64,000 nt of DNA from Cardiocondyla obscurior (lineage: Eukaryota; Arthropoda; Insecta; Hymenoptera; Formicidae): the NCBI RefSeq assembly GCF_019399895.1, contig NC_091868.1:6201593-6265592 (forward strand), in the 5' to 3' direction. Both the position numbers and the translations under genes were made by a program. Position 1 is the first letter of the stretch, and every line of letters starts with the position of its first letter. The notes under the pieces were generated by a model. The model had not been told where the DNA came from, made no database searches, and saw nothing but the letters and a program-made list of their open reading frames with translations. Positions 47,528 through 58,469 of this stretch are shown here, in pieces.

Positions 47528-50500
47528 CTGTACTCGGCATTAACAGAGATCGATAAACATTTAATATAATCTATTACAAAGCTTTCTCTCCCGACTGTCA
47601 CCCCTATATATCGTTCTATCCTCATCTACATCCCTCTCTCTTTCTTTATCTCCCAAAGTCGATACCTCACTTGTGTGCTCTCGATACCTCTGTCCATTAT
47701 TATAACGCTACACATTACAATTGTTTACTTATCGATCTATCGTGTCATAGAGCACCTGAAAGAAATTGGATCTTGCTCGTTGACGACGTGGGCGACGCAC
47801 GTTGCATTGGCCTGCGTAAAAAACGACGCATGAATATATAACTGTGATGTAAGTTCGCAGCAAAAAATTTCAACTGAACAAAAGCTGACTCTCGCAACAG
47901 ACTTCCGATTATGAGTTGAATCTCGTCAACGGTCAGGATTCTGACATATAAGTAACTTTAACTTAATATTTATTCTTAATTTTTATAATCTTAATTTCTA
48001 GAGACGCGCGAACTAACGATGACTAATATTATTTTCATTTTCGAATGTGAATCCAATCGATTATATATTTTTAATTCATAATAATTATTAAACATCTTCA
48101 ACGTAAACGATTTAATTCTTATTCGAATAACTTCGCATAACTTTATTATTTTCAATATATACAGGACGTCCCAAATATTTTAATTCGTCCATCCACAAAT
48201 TTTTAATTTTAATTTATTCTTAAGAAAACGAAGTACAGACTTTTAACTTTGTACATTAAAAATATTAATTTTTATCTTCGCTACGAAAAATTTCAAGTCA
48301 CTGGTTTTATCGCGATCGAAATAAATTGAAAGACAATAAAAAAAAATAAAAAAATAAAAAATCTGGAACGCCTTGCACATAGGGGGAAGAAATGCAATCG
48401 GTCGATAGGATTAACGCTATTTTGTACTGAGAAATATTTCTCACGTGACAGTATCAGTATCGAAAATCACGTAAGTTTCCTATTACTCCTAACAGAATGG
48501 GATAAGATAGAAATCAAAGAGGTGATCAAAGAGATCGGCATCAATCAGAAAAAAAAAAAAGCGGAAATACAGACCTCCATTAATCGACATCGTTGACGTT
48601 CATTTTCTTCAGAGTTCCCTTTCTTTCGTTCCTCTGCAGCTTCAACGTATTCTCAATGCGGTTGTTCCTTATTCGTCTTATCCCATGTTCCTCACTTTCT
48701 TTCTTCGCAGCAAGTGTAGAGTACTCCGCCAAGGAAATTTACACTTGATGTCTGAATCGATTTTCACGAGCGATCGGACGCGTGGCCGTTGCTTCCCCTT
48801 TTTTCCTTTTTTTTTCTTTTTTCTTTTTTTTGTATAAAACGCGACGCAAAATTCTATTACTTTCGCGCTTCTATTATCATTTCGTATGATCAGCGCTTAT
48901 TATTATATCTCAATTTACTCACACCTAATACTAACGAACAATTCCTTTTTCAGTTTCATTCTCCGCGAAGAAGCAAAGATAATAAAGGACGACAGAGAAA
49001 AAAAGACGGCGTGCCGCCATTCTTCTATCTAACGATTTCTTTTTCTTTTTTTTTTTTCGTTCTTTTTATCAATGCTGAATACACCGGAAGAGAAGAAAAT
49101 TCCTACGCTATCGGCATTAATGATTAATATTGTTACTCCTTTTTTCTCGTTATCTCGTCATTATTATTATCATCTGCTCTATACAAATTGCGATTATTTA
49201 CATGTACAATGCTGGGCGCCGTATTGTGTCATGCGGTCTGCATTGCGACGGCGATTATTAGAGTTCGGGCAATCGATATCTGTTCATCGGAGCGTGGGTG
49301 TACGTATCGCGAGATACGTCGTCATCGCGCGGATTAACGTCTCGACCGAGCGGAAACTCTCGCGTCAGCCCAGACGGTGGCTGAAGCACGCGGCGCGAGA
49401 AAGGTGGCGACCGTCTCCGTTGCATTTCGCGCAGAGACGATCGATCAGTTCTGGGACAAATCCGGAAGCGTCCCCGCGAGCTCCAACTCGCACCGCGTCG
49501 GTTCAGCCTGCCGCCAGTTCGGGTTACCTTCTCTGTTATCTCTGGAGAGTAAGATCGCTGACTTCACGATATCGAGCGAATCTGCAGCGACAAGAAACGA
49601 TACCAGACATTGATTTTCGGTAAAATAAAAAAGAAAAAAAAAAAATTAATACAAAGTCGAATATCGGACTCCTTGTCGCTGCGGTTCAAAGAGGGATGCT
49701 CGTGTTACCGAAAACGCTTTGACTTACACTTTTACAGCCAATCAAAAGATCTTGAAATAAAATTGGAAACTTTAATAAATAGATTGGGATACATCAAGAA
49801 GACAACTAATTTTTTTTAATTAAATTAATATTAGTATAACTTTTGCCTCTGCGTAAAATTTTTTTCTCGATTCACACACCGTTGTGTTAGAGGTTTTTTT
49901 TTTTTTTTTTTTTTTTTATATGCCTTCGATCTCGTGTATCATGTATGATTCGCGATTGTTGCAGTCGCCGTCTTTATTATCACTTACGTCAGAATTTGGA
50001 TTAAGGAACGGTGAAATGGCAAAAATAACGAAATAATAAAATATTAAAATTAAAAAAAAGGGCAAAAGGCAGTGCAAAAGTGCGCCCGAATGCGAAGAGA
50101 AGCTGTAACGCGTCGTTCTTCAGTTATGTCGAAAAAAACACCGAACTCGGTAATTTTTCTCGGCGTTTTTCAATTTTATTTCTACGATTTAACGCAAACG
50201 TAGCACACGATATAGTCCGGTGAACAATTTTAAGTGTAATAGACAGCAATTAATAAAAAATTAACATTTTGTATGCTTTTCAACGTATCGAAGCGCAATA
50301 AAAAGGAAGTACGTCGCGAATCTCCGTTAATAAAGTGATTCACAAAATTGTAATTCACAACGTGCGTCATCACCGTTCCTAGCTTCAACTAGCGTTCACG
50401 ATGTCTACGAGGCATCCTTCGGAAAGTTATATCCGCACGATGAGTCTCGATCACCGTCGCATTCGATTTAATCCGCGGTTCGATGCGAGTGTGAGAAATC

Positions 50501-53500
50501 AAAAAAAAAAAAATAATAATAATAAAATCAATAATTTGTTACAACTGGCAATAAATAAACGTATAAACACACAAAATTGATTAAGAATTAATAATAAATA
50601 AATGTTACGATCTTGTGCGGAATAATCGGCGATATCTCGGGAGCTGGAAGTCGGCGGCGTGCGTCGCGTCGTCCGAGCTCTTATTGTTAGACGAAAACTC
50701 AAGATCGCCGCGATCGGTAGCGATCTTCGTTACAATCCTGGCTCGTCATCGACAGGACGAGACAGATGTGAGGGATGGAAATTCAAAATTATCTGTTCCA
50801 TCTCAATTTGCTCTATCTCTTTCATGCTTCGCGAATATATTCATTTCTTTTCTAATACCAATGTCGCGCGCGCACGCTTAAACTAACTTAGACTAACCGC
50901 CAGAATGATAATCAAAATGATGACTGCTATCGTCACACAAATCGATATCAGGAACAATTTCTGTAAAATAAAATAATTTTGTAACCGTTTGGAAAAAAAA
51001 AATAAAATAAGAAAGTAAAAAAAATAAATTAATGAAAAGGAATGAAAATGAAAAGAAAGAAAAAAAAGAGAAACGAAATCGCGACGGTTCCGATTTGAGA
51101 TGAAGCGACGGTTCCGACTTCGAGCGTTTAATTAGGTTATTAAATATTTCATTAAAAATTTTCATGAACACTGTTTACTAGATTCGTTCATCCAGCTAGC
51201 AACGCTTGCCTTCTAAATCTTGCCTTTACCATATTCTTCCGGTACTTTCTCCACGTTTTATTGCTTTAAATTAATGACTAACGTCCCACGTTTCTCTTCA
51301 CCGTCATATTTGGATCTTTTAAGCAACACGGAATGAATATATTTTTTTTTTACAAGAGAAACTTGTCTCCCGTCTGAATTTTTAAAAACATTTACAATCT
51401 ATTGCTATAGATAAATTGCAGATTTTGAAATAACATTAGCATTCGAATTATGCAGAATTTATAGTTAAAGTCTCAAATGCAGCAAACTTGGAGAATATTC
51501 AACACGTGCGTGCGAGTACGCGCCTCATCGACAAATTTTGACAAATAACAATAAAAGTATATGCATGCACGTAGGTATATACGACTAAATACGCTATCAT
51601 TTGTCAATTGATTTACATCTCTCTCGAAGTACGGAATGAAACGTTTCGTTACAAACGAATGGCAAATGACGAATGCACATCGACAAAATGTATACAAGTA
51701 ATTTTCCACGCCTTTACAGTTTTTTTTTTCCGTGATTAATCGCAAGCACAGTTATAAATTATTTGCAGAAGTCAAACTGATAAGACGAGTATCTCGAAAT
51801 CGAGTTAGCCGTGTTTCGAACGGAGATCGCATCGCGTCGTTTCAAGACATTTGCGATCTGGAGGAACATCGAGCGGTGTAATGAAGGGTACTTACTGTTA
51901 ACGAAACGAGCGAATGCGATGAATACGGATTAATACGTTAATTAGTCGTTCGTTACGGAGATTAGTCGGAGGATAACCGTTTCAAGATTACGGAGAGACG
52001 TGTGTTATTAGGATCGGCGCGGGACATCTGTATCGTTATCTGCATTTCTATTTCCTTCCGTCTTTTTCTTTTAGCTTTGGCGCACATGCAATTTTAAGAA
52101 CACGTTCACAGCTTTCATAGGCGACCACCACCGTAACTGCTTCAACGTTCATTCCCTCCCTCACAGAACTTCTGAACACATTTACACATCTCTCACGCGT
52201 TTTCTCCCTTTCCCACAAGTTGACCGCAATTCAATTTTTGAATTATTATTGTTATTTTGCTAATATATTATTAATATTATTAATATTATTATTATGACAT
52301 GTTCGCTGCCGCGTCGCACTCGTTTTCCCTTTCTCTTTCTGCCTTCTCTATTGAAATATTTAAATGCCCCTTGTTCGTTTTTTTTTTCTCCCTCACCTTT
52401 CCCTCCCTCCGTAACCTTTTTTTTTTCTTTCACAAAACCTCCCTTTCGGCCGTTTAGATTCAGTGAAGGGTCCCTACTACTATGGCGACTAGTATGACCG
52501 TCGTTATTAAGACGCAGATTATGATGAGGATCATTTTCTGTGGACAGAAAAGCAGAGATGGCCACGTATAAAATACGCGCGTATTTACTTCATCAACGAG
52601 TTTGGAAAAAAATCGAAAAGATAGAAAAAGATGGTGAGGACGTCGAGATACGCGGCGTGCTTCGTGAATAAGAAAACTTTACGAAAAAAGTCGAGACGTA
52701 AATACATACCTTCGAAAAGTCAGGAAAGTAAAAAGAGAAAGAGAACGAGAAAGATATTTGACGATGACGGCGAAGAAATAACGTAAGAGAAAAATATAAA
52801 AAAAAGCCCTTTGTAACTGCACGAGTGCAATGGATCAGAAATCAAAACTGAAAATCGTAGGAGAAGAAGCGGTGGGAAAAAGCGTGTCAAAAGCGAATGT
52901 GCGATTCACGTGTTCGTTCATGCTGACGTGCATTACTGTATACAAGTGATGCACTTCGATCAAGAAAAAAAAAAAGGGAAAAGAAAAATCTTATTTCTGC
53001 ACCTGCTTCGTCAGAAACGCTTTATAAAATACATGTAGTACTTTCCTGCTGTTAATTAGTAGACAGAACGATTAAAGGGGGAAAAAATTACAATTAGTCA
53101 TTAATTACAGAATGAAATAAATAAAAAAAAAAAAAAAAAAATGAGTCAAGTGACATTAATAATTTAAAATTCTAAATTAAGCCATTAAGCTGCACTACTT
53201 TTTCTAGGATTAAAAGGAATAAATATTTTTGGGTAAATGTTACGTTAGTTATTTGTAGAGTAAGACCCACATATCGCATATGTATATGTATATATTGCAT
53301 ATGCACATGCAGATATGTTGCTTACAAGTGGTGTGCGTGTGTACTCGAGATCAATGTAAGTGATATCGTGCCCCAAGAAAGAGAGTATGAAGTAGCTGTC
53401 AAATATAAACAAGCACATTTCTCATACTACTAATGATGCGGGTACGTTTCACAAACTAGTTAGTCACAAACACCAAACCTAATCGTTTTACCCGGCCATA

Positions 53501-56500
53501 AAGACTCGTTTGTCTACTACTGTCCTACTTCATTACATCGTCTCTGTGCAAATCTAAAATATAGCGCATTCATCTATCATCGTACTATTAGTCTACTCGA
53601 CATCGATTATACTTCATCTCTTTTATCGCGAATCCACGGTGAGCTTCGATCGCGAAACGTAACACAAAGAACAGTGATATGATTAACACAAGTGCATCTG
53701 TACGCTAGACATAAAAGATTGAAGGTCATTCATAAGAAAGAAGGTTCGGATCCCACTCGATGCGAGGTGCCTGATCGTAGGTGGTGCGTAATACCAAAGT
53801 CGAAGGAAATTATTTTAAGAGCAAAAAGAAATTTTTTTTTCTACATGCAAAAATTCACGTTTTCTTGATTGGACATGTTTAAATCGCGCAAGTCGACAGT
53901 TTTTTTTCTTTTTTTGCCATTTTTAATATCCATTTTTTATAGGCTGCGCGAATTTTAATTGAAATGTATCCAAGTGAAAATATTCACTTTGAGAATCGTA
54001 ATGGGAACAGACAGGTCGAAATTTTGCGCAAAGATCGCGCGTCATAAAAGAAAATGATAACAATGCAAGAGAAGAATATTATTCCGCGATAATATTTTGA
54101 AGTTCCTCATTGCATTTCATAACACTTGAAATAATCTCTCTCGTGCCTTCAATGGGCACTTATTTCCTTTTGCTCCTTTTTGTCGGACTTTACTCATTCG
54201 CAATGTCGTCTTTTGATAAACGCCGCCAAGCAAAGCGGCGTTCTTATCGCGTACCATACTTGAAAGGTATTCGGTAAATCCTTCGAGTCAACTCACGAGA
54301 AGAGACCGCTCTTCAGTAGATTCCAAATAAGAAATCGTTATCTTACAACGCAAAGTTCGCGACGTTGATAAAGAAAAAAAATAAAATAAAATAAAAAAAA
54401 ATAAAAAAAAAAGAAATTTTAAAAACCGTACTTTCTCACCGAAGACACTTTCGAATGAAAGATCAACAAACTTCTCTCTAAATTTGATCAGCAATTAGCA
54501 ATGTTTGTGTCAGCCGAGCTGACCCGAAACTCGCCAAGTCTGCTCGCCTGCTGCGAATGAAGGAAGGCATTACGCAGATATGACTAATTTCGGGCCGGTT
54601 CTCGGTGGCTTGGTCGTGTCTGGTGTATGGTGTTCTTTACCTTACGAGCTTTGCTTCGATACTCTTCGGCTTTGATCAGCTCGCCCCGAGCCTGGCCCAC
54701 GTGGTCGCCGGTCTGATTCACACAGTACTCAATGCTGTCCACCATCTCACCCTGCCGTACCGCACGTGGGACATAGGACGGGACCAAGATCGGAAGCGAA
54801 GGGAAATTTCAGGGTTTACAGACGGGAGTTCGGGTTCGCTCGTCGAGGAAAACAACTTCGGGGGGCCCAGGGGATGCACCCAGGGTTACGCATAACCGGC
54901 AAGAGAGAGAAGCAGCATCTCCGTTGCAGCGGGGAGAATGCCAGATCCCCAACATCGTATGCGTGTGTACAATATGCACAGGCAATGTACACCCGCCGTC
55001 ATATTTTCACATCGACACACAGTCACACGCGTATTCGCATTAGTATCGACAGCATAGAGATTAATACGCAAATGTTAGTAGTATGAGTAATAGTAGTAAA
55101 CAGAGCAGTTGATGGACAGAGGCACACAATTAGCACACCCATGTTTCGACAGAGTACAGGGAGCGATGTATACAGGTACATGTATGGGGCAGTAAAGAAA
55201 GAGAGAGAGAGTATAACACGCACACATAGAACAATATATATGTATATAGTATAAATATATACATTTATAATATTTTTTAAAATCGAGCGCGAATCCACGA
55301 ATACCACCGATCGACAGAATAAAGTGGCATACGCAAATAAAGAGAAAGAGACCCGCGAAGCGCCGTCGTTAGTCGCTTACGCGTTGTAGAGGGTGGAGTA
55401 AGTATGGGGAAGGAAGAACACCGATTAATACATTGATTGTTGCGAGTTACGTATCAATGAAAAGCGGAATAATTAAATAGCGGATAACGTAAGTAGAGCG
55501 AGAAGAGGGAGAACGGGAGGGGGAAAGTCGGAACGGGATTCAAGAAACGCCGACGATAAAGGTACGGGGACGTGGGAACGATAAAGGAGAGAGAGAAAAA
55601 AAAAACAAGAGTGACCAATTAGACGCGAACGAAATGGCTTCGGCGCGTAATATCTGGGGAGGACTCACCCGTCGAGCTTTGCTTTGATACTTGAGTGCTT
55701 TTTTGGTATCCTGCGTAGCCGTCTGCACGTAGTCCACCGCGTGTTCCACGTGGTACTCTATGCGATCTATCATCTCGCCCTAATGTGGGTAGGAGGCGCG
55801 GCGCGAATCCACACAGCGTAACACAGGGGAAGAGAGAGAGAGAGTGTTAGTTTTCAAGAGTAAGGCAAGGCCAGTGATTAAACTGTTCGCCGATAATACA
55901 TATATAATTTTGTTTTCTTATCATGCATCAGCTCGCATCACCGGCATTGATAATGAGACAAGTAATTATCACCTTATTTTTACCGATATGATTTGTGCCG
56001 CTTCCGGATTGGAAAATCGACATACAAAATAATATACTTTACGAAAGTATGATTGATAACGATTGCAAATTAGTGAAATTAATTTGTCTCATTGTAAAAA
56101 GAGATTGAACTTTAACTGTACCATACGAATAAAGCTTAATATTATTACTGTTATTATTATCATTAATTAATTTATTATTACTATCATGCAGAAAAGGAAG
56201 CCATGTACTAGAATCTCAAGTTTTTCGTGGAAATTCTTTAAGTAAACGGAGAAAAATAGTGACGACCGGTACTAGACGGGTTTTTTTTTTTTTTTTTTTT
56301 TTTTTTTTCGTGGATATGTTAAATAATTAATTAAGTTTCCACAAAAAAACTTAAGATTTTAACACGTTAAAAAAATATCCCTTTAATTAGTAGGTAGTAT
56401 AAACGTCACGTAATGCAGTTCGTTAAGAAATATTGCTAAAGAAAAGAGGATTGTTACACTGTACGTCGCGCTACGCTCCTAATTGCTTATAAATCATCGT

Positions 56501-58469
56501 TGTACTAGAAGGAATCGCGAGCAGCTAATGTGAAATATATGTAAAGTAATAGAAAATAAAAAAATAATATAAATAAAACGAAAGTACTTTTCGAATTATA
56601 ATGCCAATTAAAATCCGGTAAACAATCTACTTAAGTGTAGGCTTTGTAGGTATAATCAATCGCGGAAAACGATGCCGCTCAAGCATCTCGCAATAAAGCA
56701 TTCCGTTCGTTAATTAAATCGATAATTTGGATCGAAAATAAATTGAAACGTGCATCTGACAAAGTATTAAAAAAAATGGTTTTCCTCTTGCCCAAAGAAT
56801 AAAATTTAATACCGTGCAAAATAAGTTTTTTAATAAATTTTTTTTCAAATGCACGTATCAATAAACTTATGGTCTACGTTAAATTCTTTAGAAAATTTAT
56901 ATCTTATAATTACTGCTTTGTAAAGTGCCACAAAAATTACGTATATAAAAAAAAAGAAAAGGCTGCAATCTCATGCGATTTGATCTGACTCTATTAGCAA
57001 TGTACGTTTAATTACTATTACCATTAGGCTTTTATCATCTGTATATGCAACTCTGTAATAGCACGTCAATATACATGACGTATAATCTTTGATCTGTTAC
57101 ACACTCGATATTTGCGATACATGAACATATGCAAATTGCATGTAAGTTATGTATCTTACAGCAAAGTATTGTTTTTCCATGTAAATTGAAAATTTAGATA
57201 AACGCTTATTTTAAAAGAATAACAAAACGGATATAGATATAAAATCTTTTGCATGCAATATCAACGTCGTAATGTCCGCGGAAATGTATACCTTTTACGT
57301 TCTTAGAAAAAAAAAAAAGGAAAAAAGTGGCGTAATTATCGTTTGTTTAAATGGGTAAATTACTTCCACGATAAATTTACATAAAATTATTCGACCTTAC
57401 CTGACTCTCTACTAGCATGGCCATGTCCATGAACATGTCGTGCAGCTCCCTGATGGAGTTTTCGAGTTTAATGATGTCAGCGTGACGCGCCTCGATGTCC
57501 GCAAGGGTTTGTTTTGCTTGTTGCGTTTCCATGATGATCTGCGACAAGCGGTAAGATTAATCGGGTAGGAAAGATGGTTATTAACGCTTCTCACGTAGCT
57601 ACTAGACGAGATAAGGAGAGAAGGATCATTAAAGATGTACCCCTTGCGTGAAAACGGCTGGATTTCCTTGCTCCAACATCTCCTCGAGTTCCTCGTTGGT
57701 GGTCGTTCTCCCCGCTGAAAAGAAGCAGAGGTGTCTTCGTCTCGTAAACAGACGCAATTCAAACGCGAACGCAATCAATTTTTCGTAAAAATTGTCGTTT
57801 AAGAAAATGTAAAAAAAAAAAAAATTATAAATGGAATAAAACGATAAATCGAAAACTCGTAATGTAATAGCGTTGGAAGAATTTTGTGCAATTTAATTAG
57901 AATTATATTAAAACATTGTTAATAAAAATAATTCAACGTTTTACTTTTTATTTCTCTTGAAATAGAAACAAACACAAGTGTTATATTGATGAGCGGGTAT
58001 TCCGAGACGAACTCGACGTGATAATAGATTGGAAAGGGCTGTTATGCTCGAATAGACATTCAGGCTAGCAATGCGACCAATCACGGCACACGTATACTCA
58101 CTGATTTCGAGCTGTCGTTGTATTCTCCCCTTACACCGCTCCCTGTAATCGGTCTGTGTCCGATTATACTCCGTCATCACCTCGACAAACTTCCTGGACA
58201 ACGTCGAATGCTGAGTTTTGCGTATCCTCAGATCTGCTGACGATTTGTTCGTGTGCTCCTCCTGCTCGATATTCTGCTCTATCACTAAACACAAGGAGCG
58301 CAAGATTCGCCAATGTAAAACGTATTATCGACGATCGCGGAAGGATCGATCGATGTAATACACACCCGTCGTACGGACAAATATTCGGACTTACCCTTTA
58401 GTTTAGCCCTCACTTTGTTAGCGGTTTTCTTGATGTCAGACATCAAGTCCTCGAGCTCCAGTTTCACCT
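47447..58469 (-). CDS. Syx1A: Syntaxin 1A, 3' part, with alternative exons
   Basis: The t-SNARE of the presynaptic plasma membrane, partner of SNAP-25 and synaptobrevin in vesicle fusion. Constant exons are 58469-58395, 58284-58102, 57714-57641 and 57538-57401. They encode the end of the Habc domain (VKLELEDLMSDIKKTANK), the STLSRKFVEVMTEYN helix, the linker NEELEEMLEQGNPAVFTQG and the first half of the SNARE motif up to MLVESQ, whose Gln is the zero-layer residue. One of two 111-bp exons (55779-55669 or 54751-54641) finishes the SNARE helix. One of three terminal exons (52537-52460, 50960-50883, 47527-47447) supplies the membrane anchor and stop. All joints from 57641 onward are phase 0. The first exons (N-peptide and Ha) are absent and must lie beyond 64000. 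Exon recognition is near certain; actual splice combinations are inferred. Confidence 0.97.
48157..48381. mobile_element. Weak candidate MITE in a Syx1A intron
   Basis: ACAGGACGTCCCAAATATTT at the left faces, in reverse complement, GCAAGGCGTTCCAGATTTTT at the right. This is a degraded inverted repeat of the CAGGA-type end seen at 34876-34984. The core is AT-rich and non-coding. Confidence 0.35.
50883..50960 (-). CDS. Syx1A: Syx1A alternative terminal exon 2 (membrane anchor)
   Basis: 25 codons and stop: KLFLISICVTIAVIILIIIL, then AVSLS. It enters in phase 0 after a TTTTACAG acceptor. Same length as terminal exon 1 and clearly related in pattern (single Lys, Cys near position 8). Confidence 0.9.
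   Translation of the reverse strand, partial: KLFLISICVTIAVIILIIILAVSLS
52460..52537 (-). CDS. Syx1A: Syx1A alternative terminal exon 1 (membrane anchor)
   Basis: 25 codons and stop: KMILIIICVLITTVILVAI, then VVGTLH. It enters in phase 0 after a CCACAG acceptor. One Lys then an uninterrupted hydrophobic helix gives a tail anchor with a less basic juxtamembrane segment than terminal exon 3. Confidence 0.92.
   Translation of the reverse strand, partial: KMILIIICVLITTVILVAIVVGTLH
54641..54751 (-). CDS. Syx1A: Syx1A alternative SNARE exon B (divergent)
   Basis: Also 37 codons, from GEMVDSIEYCVNQTGDHV through EEYRSKARK. The same length, phase and flanking motifs show it is a duplicate of exon A. 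Layer positions remain compatible with a SNARE core (Val, Ile, Val, Thr, Val, Ala, Leu, Ala), while most surface positions differ and two Gly residues enter the helix. Splice sites are GGCAG and GTAAAG; the acceptor tract is poor in pyrimidines. Including both exons would keep frame but lengthen the SNARE helix, so mutual exclusion is expected. Confidence 0.92.
55669..55779 (-). CDS. Syx1A: Syx1A alternative SNARE exon A (canonical)
   Basis: 37 codons, GEMIDRIEYHVEHAVDYV through KYQSKARR, essentially the standard animal syntaxin-1 sequence for layers +1 to +8 (Ile, Ile, Val, Ala, Val, Ala, Thr, Ala). It is flanked by TTAG and GTGAGT. The acceptor has only a weak polypyrimidine tract, as expected for a regulated exon. 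Confidence 0.97.
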
